From Mesodorylaimus sp. YZB2_4 (Eukaryota > Nematoda > Enoplea > Dorylaimida > Dorylaimidae), in the NCBI GenBank assembly GCA_030248295.1, contig JASANH010000913.1:744001-808000 (forward strand): DNA of 64,000 nucleotides, in the 5' to 3' direction. A program made the translations under genes and the position numbers. Of this stretch, positions 29,794 through 41,716 are shown piece by piece. Position 1 is the first letter of the stretch. The number at the start of each line of letters is the position of its first letter. The notes below the pieces were generated by a model. It was given only the letters and a program-made list of their open reading frames with translations. It made no database searches and was not told the origin of the DNA.

Positions 29794-32199
29794 ATGGTCG
29801 TTTCACGAGATATTCAATGGGCAGTTATTCGCCGAACTTCGTCATTTTTGCGCAGGCAACGTGGAGTGAATAAAACATTCACTCGGGTAAGATTTCTGGA
29901 TGCTTTTCTGGTTATAGTTTTGTCTTTTTTACGTTCCTGTGATTCTGGAAGTACTTAAATTCTCAAATTGAAGAATTTAAAACTCTAGGAATTTAAGAAT
30001 TGTAAATTCTTAAATTCTTGGCTCTCCGGTTGAATCTTGATTCTTTTTTGTTTGGCCTACAAGTGGCTTTTTCAAAGTTTCTTATCAGAATCTTGGTAAC
30101 TTTTGAGTGGCCGGCCCTACAGAATTTTTGGTGCACAAAGACGTGTGTCAAAGTGACACGGTTCACTAACTTTTTATTTCGTTTTTCAGGAGCCAAACAA
30201 TTTGAAAGGAGTCAACAGTTTCCGCTACAACGGTTTGATCCATAAACGCGTTTTGGGTGTCGAACCAGCTCCCGATGGGAAGAAAGGCGTCGTTTTGATC
30301 ACGAAACGTGCTCGATGTAAGTTTGTTGGAGTTTTGGTGCCTTTTTTTACCGTGTCAAGTACGCTAAAATTTGCGGGAAAACTTCAAAATGACGACGCCT
30401 TTTGTAGGAAAGGATCAGGGCCCGACTTTTAAAAATCATGTAGGACATGTTTTTCTTGTTGGGCTGGGCCCCGTGCCGCCTCAGCTCCCCACAGGAATTC
30501 CTGTCCGTTTTGCCTATGTCCCGACATCAGTCATGCTATGATAAGCGGGGCTGTGAGGTGACCAGCTCTCACGGCAGCTTCCCTCTGTATGTCTCCACTG
30601 GGAGCACCTCCACGCGAGGGCATCCTGTGCCAGCACCATCATCCCAGGATGATACTGGACGAGAAGGGAGGGTCCTTCCCGACTGGTGTTCGGGAACCAG
30701 TCTCCTGATTCTCTGCCCGTCCGGCTGGGTGAGCCGCCCAGAGCCAGATGTGCAAGGCCATCGATAAACTTACTGAAACCAACGTTCACTCGGGATCGGG
30801 ACTCGCTGGATCCCAACCAGGACTGGGATCGGGAGTTAAAGAATGCCTTTTCACCTCTCGTTCGCTCTAGATGAACTGCTACCCATCCTGAATAGCCAGC
30901 AAATATAGAGCCAAAACTCTTTATTTCTTTGGGTAATTTTCAGTATACAGTATTCATCATTGCCAGACAAGCAAAAAGCGGAGAAGCAGTCGGAAATTAG
31001 CAAACAACTCCCTTCCTTCCTCTCACTCAGTTCAATCGTCTCCCAAATTTTATCCAGCTTCCCTTCCTTAAACATTACCTTCCCATTTACTCCCTCTCCT
31101 CTTTCCCTTATCCCAGAGCATTTAGTCCCGACCATCTTTTGTCGGGACTAGATTCGGGAGGGGCCTTTCCCAATTGGTATCGGGATCCCGAACGAGCGCT
31201 AATCAAATCGCCGTCGAAGACTACCCTGACTGAGATAGGGTTTACTAAACTGCTGTCCTCAGCTGGAACAGAACTGCGGCCTCCCAGTCACGGCTGCTGG
31301 CTGACCAAAGCAATTTGGGGCCCCCACGCCTTAAAAACCAACCGCGCCACCGTGGCTCAGCATCTAGGACATGCATGCCAGTTAAGAAGGCCATTTCCTT
31401 TAGGTAGGGTAGTACTTGGGGCCTCCTAGCATTTGTGACATATGTTGGCTGATTATAAAACCAGTCCCATTTTCTAAATTTTTGTTAGATCTTTGAGCAT
31501 TTTTGTGGACTGCTCGATGACACTGGTATTATTCTTTTCAGTCCAACGGAAACCAGCGGAAGCTTTGGTACGTACCACTCTGACGAAAGGACGTCGCCCG
31601 ACCATGTCCGCTATCCGAGCGATTGTCAAAAATAACAACTACAAGGCCGGATTGTTGAAGGTAAAACGGGCAAGATGCAAGTATGGGCAAGAGGGTGCCC
31701 CCTTCCCCTGTTGGGCCGGCCAGGACATCGAACTCTTCCTTTTAACTTCCCGCCCCCCCCCCCCCCCCCCCCGCCAAGCTCAGGTCCAGCCCTGGCCTCC
31801 AAGCGCAGGCCAATTGTCCAGCCAGCCTACAGTATTGTAAGTAAACAGTCATACAATTCACCCACTCGACTCGGCCCGAACCTGACCTGTCTCGCTCGCA
31901 ATCTGATCTGACCTCTAACCCCTCCCCCTTCAACCCAGCCGACCTTGCCCATACTTGGCAAGATAAGATTTTTTACTGTGAGTCTCTGGCTGATTTACTG
32001 GGGTTCTCCTCAAGGTTTTGTTACCTTTTAGAAAAGGGCAAAAAACCTGAGCTCCGTAAGTGATTTGACCATGGGCTTATGTCATCTGATTTTTCAGGCT
32101 GCTCAACGCAGGGCGGCACAAATTATCCGTAGTCAAAGGCCAATCACCGTCAAGAAACAACAACGTCGTCGTACTCGTAAGGAGAAAGCCGCCAAGTGA
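29794..32199 (+). CDS. rpl-28: 60S ribosomal protein L28 (eL28), 4 exons
   Basis: Structural protein of the large cytosolic ribosomal subunit. Exons 29794-29886, 30190-30316, 31542-31660 and 32098-32199 join in frame to 146 aa, slightly longer than the usual 125-140. It reads [19 protein letters not shown], then [20 protein letters not shown] (the family's most conserved block), [40 protein letters not shown], and a basic C-terminus [20 protein letters not shown] ending KEKAAK. The ATG is preceded by AAAA. It lies 370 bp downstream of the glutathione reductase stop on the same strand; nothing shows whether the two are co-transcribed. Intron 2 (1.2 kb) carries repeat copies, and intron 3 (437 bp) has a poly-C run at 31752-31772. 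Confidence 0.95.
30451..30757 (-). repeat. Dispersed repeat family C, copy 3 (eL28 intron 2)
   Basis: Inverse of 28461-28740: GGGCTGGGCCCCGTGCCGCC at the start, GACCAGCTCTCACGGCAGCT in the middle, CCTCCACGCGAGGGCATCCT and GGTTCGGGAACCAGTCTCCT-type blocks toward the end. The ORFs on both strands here are shadows of the repeat. Confidence 0.75.
31258..31362 (-). repeat. tRNA-like SINE, family B, copy 2 (eL28 intron 2)
   Basis: On the minus strand: TGCTGAGCCACGGTGGCGCG, GTTTTTAAGGCGTGG and, further on, GGCCGCAGTTCTGTTCCAGC, paralleling the 28083-28185 copy. Confidence 0.55.
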
Positions 32200-33010
32200 A
32201 CTTGAAAGGAGAGGGTGGAAGAGCAAGTATGAATAGGCTGAATGGAGCCCTGTTTTTTGGTTTCATGTTAACGTTGTCGAGTTTGATTTGAGATAAATTT
32301 GAAGGAAAACATTTTGAGAAGTCTAGGGATCCGATTCAAAATTTTTACAAAGAAAATCACCCTTTATTTAGAATTAATCACATGGAACACTAATTAGTGC
32401 ACACCATCACAACTAGTGGCCATAGGCCGAGTGAAAAACAGTGAATCCTAAGCACATCTACAATACGCTAGCTAACATGAACATGGCACAAGGAATGTGC
32501 AAAGTGCAATAATATCCTAAAATGTACTCACAACGAAGCTCTAAGATGAAAAGCTATAAAATTGATCGATATGCTTATAATATCTATATATCTCATTCAA
32601 AAATTGTGGATGGATTTTTAAAGAAGTGAACACATAAATCCGGGCCAGTTCGATGCCAATTTAGTAAGACCGCTAAACATGACTATGACTTGCACAAATC
32701 ACCAACTGCCCGCTTTCAAACTACCAGCGCGATGAAAATGGGTGTGCGTAAATAATGATCACTGCGTATCCATTCTGTCGTCTTTTGTCGATGATAAGGA
32801 AGAAGAAGCATCAGATGGGTTCAAAACACCGCGTCGATGCTGATCGAGTGATTGTTCTACATTTGAACCAAAAACTGGAACTGATGTTCGACGACTTTGG
32901 GCGCATTTTGACAACATATTGGATACTTGATGCTCGAAACTGTTTTGCTGCGCTTTGTACTCTTCTTCGCGCTAAAAACAGATTGTTTAGCAACGAAAAA
33001 TCAGTCGATT
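32200..33010. other. Downstream of eL28; no confident gene
   Basis: Contains the eL28 3' UTR. A frame at about 32765-32843 (SSFVDDKEEEASDGFKTPRR then stop) looks protein-like, but I could not link it to another exon. Nothing else is supported. Confidence 0.3.
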
Positions 33011-33016
33011 GAGAAC

Positions 33017-33909
33017 TGATTACGTTGCGGTCGCAAATGATGGTGAAATTATTTGCTGCTTTTGAACAGAATTTTAGAAGTGTGGATTCCAGAAAGAGCT
33101 ATCAAAAGAGGGGCCTGTAATCCTGGGTAAGGTACGACTAATTACTTTGCAGTCGCAAAATAGAAACAGTAGAAATAGCAAAATGACAGTTAAGTTAGGG
33201 GGGGGGGGGGAAGGCAAAAGGAAGTGTTTTGACAAACACATCAGGAACGTTCCCTGGTGAGTTTAAAAGGTGAGTTGCATGAGTTGAGCTGGTGTCAACT
33301 TTGCTGCCAATTTCTTTCAATAAGAATGAATCACAGCCAGGGAAAGAAAGAGTTGAAAATGCTTAGCTTCTGGACCTTCTCGAGAACAAAGCTGAGGAGT
33401 ATGATACACTCAGAATACCAAACATCATTCAATGAACAAAAAAACAGAAAGATACATTGCTGATTACTTTGCAGTCGCAAAAATGTCGCGCTCATAAATC
33501 ACTATAAGCGCGAAATGAGCCTCCCTTTCAAAAGTGCGTCGCAGGGAGATAAAAAATTTTAAATTGTGGAAATGAGTTTTTTTGAAACACTGCGCAAAGG
33601 AACTGGAATGGAACTTGAGAAAACTGACTAGAAGGGCGCAGGACCCATGTGATTACTGTACGCTGAATTAGAAAAAGTGTAAAGAAAAGCTACTATTGTA
33701 AAGGACTGATCGTGCAGGGCTTGGGTAGTTGCCTATCGGTCAAGGCGTCTGCCTCTCACGCTGGGTGCGCAATTACAAGGAAGGGTTCGACTCCCGCCTG
33801 GGGTAAACATGATTGTCAAATATGTGTTCCTTAGCCCTCGAGTGCGCCGTACGGTGCTTGGCTATGGATAAAGTATGACATGACTGCTGATTACTTTGCA
33901 GTCGCAAAA
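33017..33909 (+). repeat. Four dispersed copies of CTGATTACTTTGCAGTCGCAAA
   Basis: Copies at about 33017-33037 (diverged: TTGCGGTCGCAAA), 33139-33160, 33459-33481 and 33887-33909, all in the same orientation at irregular spacing (122, 320 and 428 bp). The core TTTGC-AGTC-GCAAA is a 5-bp stem with a 4-nt loop, and GATTACTTTGCAGTCGCAAA is conserved exactly in the last two copies. Confidence 0.8.
33716..33883 (+). repeat. tRNA-derived SINE, family A, copy 2
   Basis: GGCTTGGGTAGTTGCCTATC, AAGGCGTCTGCCTCTCACGC, GGGTTCGACTCCCGCCTGGG and the tail GCTTGGCTATGGATAAAGTA. It ends 4 bp before the fourth TTTGCAGTCGCAAA copy. Confidence 0.8.
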
Positions 33910-33959
33910 GCATGTGTCGCACATATCCAAATGATGTGTGCATGGTCATTCAGAGTGTA

Positions 33960-36088
33960 GAATAAAATCATGTAACCCCGGCGCCTGGTGGGCCACGGCG
34001 AGATGAGAGAATAATGGAACTCCCCATCTGAAAAAGGTCAACCTCTAAGGTTGATGTTTCAGCCGCAAGTATAGTCGGAAGACACCCTCGGGACAATACC
34101 TCTGGTCAAGCATGAAGGCGAGGGGCTGCCGTTTTCCAGCCAGGGTGATCGAGTATTCTCTCCCACTCGCCACAGACCACCAGGCGCTCGGGTTTCACAT
34201 GGATGACTTGCATACCTACTTATCCAGCATCGCAGTGATCCAGCAAAGACAGGGTGATGAAGTGTGAATGTGAACTCTGCAATGCCTTGAAGTTCCCTAT
34301 GACGCCTGTGATGCCCGTTACGACGAGCCACTACAGTACGTACAGAAAAATGATTCGATTCGAACATGGTCCTGTGCTGTAGAGGCTCGACAGGCATTCG
34401 ATCATTTGCATGGAGCTAGCAGCTGAGCGTCTCCTGGCTTGGTGATGTTTCAGCCATGCCAGGTGACGCTCAGGATGAAAGACTTTGTGATGGCTGCCAT
34501 GGGCCTCTGACGTGGTCCATTCACTTAGTCCAGTACTACAGTCCCAGTCGTACTACAGTGCGATTTGAACATTCTGGTTGTGCTGGCGAATACAAGTTGA
34601 CGAGACAAGATTTAAAAAAAGTTTTTTTTTTAATGTCCTGAATCAGGTTCATTTTCAGAACGAATATGCTGCAGCACATGTACTCGTCAAAATCTGAGAT
34701 CTGTGATAAAATTTAAAGCTGAACCAGTTTTAAAATTACCTCAATTCCTAAAATCTGGGGGAAAGATTAGATTTTTCACTTAAAGTTGTAAAAAATTCAA
34801 ATCTTTAGTATGACAAAAAATGAAATTCGAACAAAGTTTTTTGGTTGAGGTAATTTGAAGAACACCATCATAACATTCCCATGATTTTTATTTTTCTTGT
34901 GGCTATAAAACATGTGGCTCAGTCCTGCTGGCTCAATTTCTTCAAAAATAGATTTTTTGGATTACAAATGTTGACTGCATGTGCTGGTTTGTACCACTCG
35001 TTGCGAGTGTACAGCCATGGATCAATATAGCACATGAAGTAGGTCACACTTGGCGACTATACTTGCAGAAGAATACGTCAAGCACGCAGGCACAAGTTTG
35101 ACAGGTTATAGCTGTGCATAAAACTGTCCATAGCCCGTCAAACTCACGTGTCAGTTCAGTTAATCTCCCATGCCATCATCCCTCCTCACGGCATCTTTGT
35201 GCACTGAAATGAGTTATTCACTGATCCTTGACCCTGTTTCTCCTCCTTACATCTCACAATCAAACCAACCTAACAGTGTGTCCCTCTCCCCTCCATCACC
35301 CCGCGCGCACGGCCTAAGTCGCACTGTCTTCACCAGGCTAGCAACACGTCAAAGTTGACTATTCTATTGGTGCTGTGCCCAAACTGGTTACTTCATCCAC
35401 TAACTATTTTCAATTATGACAAAACTAGTTTATGCATATTCAGCTAAGACTCGAGCCATGAGTAAAAGTGCCTTGAACTGTTGTGAAAACGAAAGTGTGA
35501 AAAGGACGCGACTCGTAAAACTTGTTGAAATGTCCTGTTCCAAAATATGTCATCATAGATAAGGCTGTAGCACGAACATATATGACTATTTGGGACATTT
35601 AGGAGAAGTGAATCGAGTAAAAAGGAATGCGACTATTTCTGATGTTCATATCAAAAAACTAACTTTTACAAACCAAATCATCATTAAGTGGAAAAATCAA
35701 GAAATTTTTTATACTGTACATAGTTTTAGGGCATACAGGAGCAGAAGACTGCAGACCATATCCAGCCAGCAGTGTGTTGTGTGCATAAGCTAAGCGTCAT
35801 TTTAAATCTGGTCGAATCAGTGTGTTGAAAAATGACAGCAGCTGCAAAAACTGCTGTGCAAATAAAAATACCATAGCTGACTTGTAAGGTTGGAAACAAA
35901 GATTGGCGGACGAGGTGGGTGGGTTTTTTGAAGGGCCAACTATGGTCTAAATTCCCGGGGTAGCAAGGGGACAATATGTATTAAACTCCACGAAAAGTAT
36001 TGGCCTCAGTGAGCTTTGAACCCTGCACCAGTGCTGTTTTGTCAGTGTGCTACGTGATTACACCACGTCCATTCCGTCCTATAAAAAT
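33960..36088. other. Intergenic, no gene recognised
   Basis: ORFs such as 34059-34397 (minus), 35590-35793 (plus) and 35726-35974 (minus) have no family resemblance. A tRNA-like fragment lies on the minus strand at about 36005-36075 (ACGTGGTGTAATCACGTAGC then GCAGGGTTCAAAG), too degenerate to be a gene. Confidence 0.4.
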
Positions 36089-37016
36089 TCAGAAATGACG
36101 TACCTGCATGAATGAAGCCCTTCTCTTAATTCGATCTTCCCTCTGAGTCTTAATCATACTCGTCAATCGTTCAGTCAATTCGTTGTTCCTTTTCTCAAAT
36201 GTGTCCAAATACTTGTTAAAGTGATCCAACTGAGTATCCAGCTTTTTTATTTCTAAAAAAAGAGAGGACAGAAATGAGATGTTTTGGCGAGAAAATTGCT
36301 TAGTACCATTTGCTGACCCAGCTAGTGCGCACCCGTGCCAGCCAGGACAAGGCGGGCTGATTAGAAACGCTGAAAACGCCAGACGGGCTGCTAGCTAGGC
36401 GCCAGACGTTAGAAGGTTTTTTCAATGGCGAAGGAAACAGAAGACTTTGGAAATAGGCCCAGCCACGGGGAATCCACAGAATGTAAGGGGGGTTGGCGGT
36501 GCATGCCCTTTTGTAGTAGGCTAGATAGTCCTACATTGGAGAAGATACGGCAGGCAGTAGATGGTCTTTAAGACCCTCCAGGCAGGTTTCCTGGCCTGAG
36601 ACATCAACCAGACGGGTTCTGCCCGCTCCAGAGGTCACCCACCGGTTTGGTCACAGGACACAGGATCTACAGTATGTACAGGACAGAAAGGATCATGGCG
36701 ACCCTACCCTACCAAGGGGTTGCACCAATCTGTCAGACAGACTGGTGCTTGCTCTGCAATTCATGACGTGGTTGTCCACCTTTCACTCACCTTCCAAATT
36801 CTGATCCAATTCCTGTTCGGCCAACACCTCGAGTCCTCGTTGTATGGCCGCGTGTCCATTGGACTGCTGTTGCCCATTGACCACACTGCTTCCATTGCGT
36901 AAGCGGACCACGGGCTGTTCTTCAGCTGCGGCTAATTCGGGAGGCAGAGGATCCTGTTCTCGAACAATGCCCCTGGTCGGAGTTCCGTTCGCACTTTTGC
37001 CCGAATCGTTGCTCAT
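36089..37016 (-). CDS. Small coiled-coil protein resembling bublin (BBLN/UPF0184), 2 exons
   Basis: Exon 1 runs 37016 to 36791 (75 codons plus 1 nt) and exon 2 from 36252 down. The join G|AA is in frame after an acceptor TTTTTTTAG. The N-terminal 75 residues are polar and likely disordered, with a Gln/Asn/Gly stretch. Across the junction the frame reads LDQNLEGEIKKLDTQLDHFN and YLDTFEKRNNELTERLTSMI, a heptad-patterned coiled coil resembling the bublin core (LDQINSCLDHLEEKNDHL in human, from memory). Exon 2 either reads on to TGA at 36091-36089 (129 aa total), or is spliced at a good donor CAG|GTACGT at 36103 to an unseen exon. Human BBLN is 83 aa, so the N-terminal extension is unusual. Bublin is described as an intermediate-filament organiser; a role here is inferred only. 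Confidence 0.55.
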
Positions 37017-38097
37017 TGTTATCGTCCGGTGATATTCAAAAAAATTTTATAAAAAAGCCTACGAAAACAATTCGTCTATAGCAGTTTTCCACTTTTAAAT
37101 AGAACCAGCAGCAACTTCTGTTCATGGGTGAGTCAGGGGAAAAAGGCTCGGCTGCCAGCCCACACACTCTCTATCTCCGTGCACGAGTGGTAGGCGTCAG
37201 CCAAACAGTTACTGGCAGCTATGACTCGACACAAAAGGGTACCCTTCTCCACAGTACACAAACCATCTATTATAAACTTCACTAAAACCCAAGTCGACCA
37301 GTTGCGAGGTCGATTCGGCAAGCAAATGCCGCACGTGGAAAGACTTCCACTGGCGTCGGCGATATGTTAGGTACATACTGGAGACAGGGCAGATTGCGTG
37401 TGCAAGCGAGTAGACAGGTGACAGATTCGTATCGGTTAGGAGAGGCGGGTACAAGTAAAATTGAGTGCCAACACGGCATTCATTACGCCCATTCTCCTAT
37501 GTCGGTGTAGCAGATGAGGTGTAGTGAGAATGTTTTGTTGGTTACTTGTGGGGTGTTGTGGCCAGGACACAAATGTAATAAAAAGGCTGAACAAAGATCA
37601 CGTGCGGAGTATGTGTCAAATAGAAAATAGAAGGTAGTTGTAAGAATTTCAAAACAAAACTACTAACAGCCGTAATAAGCTTCAGCGGGTCTTCTTTTTA
37701 GAAAACTAATTGGAAGAAATCTGCGCACATAAGTCAACTGACCTGAGGGCACAGAAAACTTAAAACTGTGAAAACTGATGCACTTGATTGAATCACAAAA
37801 AATTCGCTAGAGGAATGTGACACCGGGTATAAGGTTATGCAAATAAGGATCAAGAATGCTACAGAATGTGAAAAGGAATAGCAGCAGCGCAAGCGCATGA
37901 CAAATTGCACGGCTAAAGGGAGAATTGTGAGGACACACGCTTCGTCACATGATATATACACCACTGGCCAGAAGGATGATTCCGCGATGCTAGACCTTAA
38001 AATGGGAAATTGTCGTCTGAAACTACATTTTACGCATCGAGGTGAAAAGAAGCCAACATATAAGAAATTACACCTGGCCCTTCGTGGCTAGACACCA
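37017..38097. other. Intergenic, no gene recognised
   Basis: Upstream of the bublin-like gene. ORFs overlap in several frames without family resemblance. No repeat was noted. Confidence 0.4.
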
Positions 38098-38224
38098 GGG
38101 GCCAATTTCGCAATCAGCTGGGACATGTTCTAAATATTAGGACACCGTAAGTCCTATCTTACATCATTGCGATTTGATCGTCCTAACTTTAGGACATGTC
38201 CCAGCTGATGGTGAAACCGGCCCC
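38098..38224. mobile_element. Small MITE, 127 bp
   Basis: Inverted arms: GGGGCCAATTTCGCAATCAG plus CTGGGACATGTTCTAA (38098-38133) against TTAGGACATGTCCCAGCTG and GGTGAAACCGGCCCC (38189-38224). The interior has TAGGACACCGTAAGTCCTA. The terminal GGGGCCRRTTTC suggests a terminal-inverted-repeat element. Confidence 0.8.
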
Positions 38225-39682
38225 AGCTGATCAGGTACCTGGCTCGACCCAGCCCTTTACTTGAAATTTCGGTTACGGCTGACCCGAAACAGATGAAATT
38301 CATTGAGATATAAACTTTGCATAATTCTGCCAAACATTTGGTGACTTTAGTGCAAAGGCGACTGTGTGAAGATATTTTAATATGCATCCAGTCTTTACAA
38401 AAAACACTGCTTACAGTCATAGTTATTGTGCTGGAAACTCGCTCCTGTCAAAAACTTTACTACTGATTGAGGAATGTATGAGGGCTTGACTTTTAAACGC
38501 AGTAAACTGCTTTGCAATGTGACATTAATGGCGAGCAAGGAAGTTATTATTGGTGCACAGAATAAATGACAGGCTTTTGCAACCAGGTATACTCAAGAAC
38601 TTACAGTACTTCTTCACAGTCAGGAGTCAAATGTGACTTGATAATACCTGTTAGAATTATCAAGTCCAACTCATGCTATGCTACTTCCATTCATTTATCA
38701 TCATATTTGCTAGAATGTTAATGAGAGCTCCCAGGACTGGCCAAAATTGCGTAAAATGTGGTTTCTGTAGCTAGTTATGTATGTTGGCGGCAAACGCGGA
38801 ATGCCAGCGCCGTGGCAGAGGCTAAAATGACTTCTGTCATTCTGTCGGAAATTGTAGAGGTCACTGTTGTAACAATGACTCGTTTCAGTCTTGTTTCACT
38901 CTGTAAAGAGAGTCGTTACCGAGAATAAGAGATCTCAAACTCTCTCTCAGTCACCAAGAATTGCTATATCCGACAGCTCGCTAATGGAGAGGTGCACTGC
39001 AGACTTCCCTGATTCTGACAAGTTTTCTCTTTTAATATTGCTTTATAGTAGCGAAAAGGGAGATCAAGAGCCAGTTTTGCGTAATTCGACCAAGAACTAT
39101 TGTTACAATGTCCTGGGTTTTTCACTCTCTGATCTGACCCTGAACTTGACCGACCCCTCAAAAAACTTTCTGACCTGACCTACGGCACTGACTCGGACAT
39201 TTATCAGATAAAAAAAAGATGCTTATAATCGGCAGCAGTAATTTTTATAGCAGAGCGTGCACAAACACATTTAATAAGAATGCCCAATCTACTATCTGTT
39301 TTCTTTGAGAATGTACACGCGGCCTATGGGGCAACGTGGAGAGCGTGTATATTCCCAAAGAGAACAGATTACAGGCAGAGACACGGTGGACCAACTTATA
39401 AACAAGAATACTACAACAGTAGAATTTCTGACAGCTCAGCCTGGCTTACTACATAAAGCCTGCTTTATTTTATTTTCACCGACCTTTACTGTGGATTATT
39501 TGATCTCATTGTCAAAAAAGTTCCTTTTCTGAAGTTGTTAGCACGCAACGCAGCATGTGGCATTTGCTGTTTATCTGTTAGCCGTGCGAGGAGCAGTAAT
39601 TTACCTTTGTGATTTTCTGACTTCGAAAGCACCGCAATCGGAAAAGTAAATTAACATTTTTCTTTCTTTTGCAAAAAGAATC
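38225..39682. other. Intergenic, no gene recognised
   Basis: Includes a TGACC/GACCTGA low-complexity tract at 39130-39185. The ORFs at 38891-39178 and 39305-39532 match no family I know. Confidence 0.4.
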
Positions 39683-40480
39683 ATGACTCTAATTTTTCGG
39701 ATCACATCACATCATTCGCGATTTCTTCGCTTTGCATTCCCCTCATCAAATTTGCGTCCAATAATTTCATTTTCAAACTATTCGTCAACCGATGCCTCTG
39801 CGTCTGTAATCGATGCTGAAAAACTAAAGCCAGTAAATTCTTCTTTAGATTTGACAACAAATTCAACAAAATTACAATTGAAAAAACGATCATTTAGTGA
39901 AGATGAAGAACGAAATTTCGGTGATCTGATTTATCGATCTACATTAATGAATAACGTGTATTGGTGCAAAACTCTATCCTTGTCTACTTCGATCACTGCA
40001 GTCATTCTTACACCAATCGTGATTAATATGGCCATGGAACAAGCCGTGGCTACGGGCGTATCGGCCGCCACTTCAATCGCTCTCTGGAGTTCATTCAGTT
40101 CGGCCTTCACATTCACGCCTTTATTACTCCATCAAATCACGAAACGATTCGTTCTCGAAATGTATTATAATTCGGATAAACAATTATTTACAGCCATTTT
40201 TTTCAATGTTCTTGTACGAAAAAGAGCTTTAACATTTGGATTAGACGATATACGAGCCGTCGATCCGGCGACCGCTCTTTTACATACGCATAAAATTGGT
40301 AAACATGCATTGCTTTTTGATCGGCAAGGTTATCGAGATGCAAATACAAGGAATTTGTTCGAATCGATGTTGGATCAAGTATTGGAAGAGAAAATGAACG
40401 AGAAAGACGACGACGATGATGGAAACGACGAACCAGCAAAGGCATCCACGGATCATCATAAAAGACAACAAGACCAATAA
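39683..40480 (+). CDS. TMEM70-like mitochondrial inner-membrane protein, single exon
   Basis: 265 codons, intronless. TMEM70 in other animals helps assemble ATP synthase and complex I in the inner mitochondrial membrane. Residues 1-25 are rich in Arg, Ser, His and hydrophobics with no acidic residue, as in a mitochondrial presequence. Then comes DLIYRSTLMNNVYWCKTLSL, equivalent to the family's G.LIY.G....V...K..S block. Two membrane segments, about 98-118 and 122-150, are joined by a short turn and end FTPLLLHQITKRFV (family: TPVLLHFITKGYV). A conserved YYNSDKQLFTAIFFN stretch follows. The acidic tail (EKDDDDDGNDE) is not a family hallmark. Length is close to human TMEM70 (260). It has no operon-like neighbour: TTTGC-rich DNA precedes and 3.6 kb of repeats follow. 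Confidence 0.82.
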   Translation: MTLIFRITSHHSRFLRFAFPSSNLRPIISFSNYSSTDASASVIDAEKLKPVNSSLDLTTNSTKLQLKKRSFSEDEERNFGDLIYRSTLMNNVYWCKTLSLSTSITAVILTPIVINMAMEQAVATGVSAATSIALWSSFSSAFTFTPLLLHQITKRFVLEMYYNSDKQLFTAIFFNVLVRKRALTFGLDDIRAVDPATALLHTHKIGKHALLFDRQGYRDANTRNLFESMLDQVLEEKMNEKDDDDDGNDEPAKASTDHHKRQQDQ

Positions 40481-40785
40481 TCGAGTGATTTAGAACCGTG
40501 TTTAGTAGAAAGATGAAATTTGGTTGAGTCGACCTAGCTTAATTTCGATTCGATAAATGTTCTTAGAAGGATAAAAACTTGTTTAAACTCAAATGATATT
40601 TGCAATTTACTTTTATCCAAAACACACGCTACGGAGGACATGGAAGAAAGGAGGGAAAAGTAGCGATTCTATCACATGAACGTCTTATTGTCAGCCTGCA
40701 AGAAAAGTGTATTTTAGAAATCTTGAAACTATGACCTTGAAACAAGGCACCTGTTTGAAGAAGGTGTTTTGCAATTGACCCTTGT

Positions 40786-41105
40786 GCCTGGTCCAGCTTT
40801 GACCTAACCAACGAACCAGCCAAACTGGACCAGGACCAGGCTGTGCCCTGTATCAGTTCACATTGACTGCAGGCTCTGGAGGAAAAGATACTTTTCGAGC
40901 CGTGCAGCCCGCGTTCCTGAGTCGAACTGGCTGACCAGTTCAACCAAGCTCAGCCAACCGCAAGCTGAGCTAGCTGAGCCCAGGTCCGACAATGGGTTCA
41001 CAGTTCGAACCAGACCCAGCCCAAACCCATTTTTGAAATTTACAGTAAAACCCAACCCACAAAACCCATATTTTTTGAAAAACTTGACTAAAACCCCAAG
41101 AAAAC
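40786..41105. repeat. ACCAG/AACCC low-complexity tract
   Basis: Degenerate CCAGCCAAACTGGACCAGGA-type words pass into AACCCAACCC-like words (AAAACCCAACCCACAAAACC). A similar AACCC tract lies at 42885-42935. Confidence 0.55.
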
Positions 41106-41250
41106 CGCTTTCGTTCAGTGAAGTATATTATCAATATGCCGCACCTTTCTGTGAAAATGCTATCATTCTTTACTAAGCGACCTGTGGGGGAAGCAATCTT
41201 GGCATGGTGGCTTTAAAGGAATGTCTTCCCTGAGAGAGAAGTTGGTAGGT

Positions 41251-41716
41251 GGGGTGAGTTCAAAATAGCCGATCCAAATGGATGCAGTTGGATGTCCAGT
41301 GGACGTCCAAAGTCGCGAGCTGGACGTCCAGAATGGGTGCAGTTTTGGGGGAAAACTGGATCTGTGTGGACGCGCGCTCTCCTATTTCTGGACGTCCAGA
41401 GTTATGATGGATGTTTTATGGTAACTCATTTGACCTGGCTAGATCGCGAGGAAGGCGGCCGCGAACATGGTCCACATCGAGGGCGACAATGGTAGACAGC
41501 AGCCACGCGCCCCGCGCACGTGGCTGTCTCCTCTGCAATGTGTCAAAATGGTGCATTGTGGAACTAAAAGACATCCAACTAGTCTCCTGGACGTCCAGAA
41601 ATGAGAGTGTGGCGTCCACTGGCACTGCGCGCATTCTGGGTGTCTAGCACGCGATTTTGGACGTCCACTGGACATCCAACTACATCGACTTGGAGCGGCT
41701 ATTTTTAACTCACCCC
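41251..41716. mobile_element. MITE with GGGGTGAGTTMAAAATAGCC ends
   Basis: The terminal 20 bp (GGGGTGAGTTCAAAATAGCC at 41251) is inverted at 41697-41716 (GGCTATTTTTAACTCACCCC). Arms continue with GATGTCCAGTGGACGTCCAA against TTGGACGTCCACTGGACATC. The GGACGTCC palindrome recurs at least six times within 466 bp. Centre about 41440-41530. ORFs on both strands are shadows of the inverted repeat. Confidence 0.82.
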
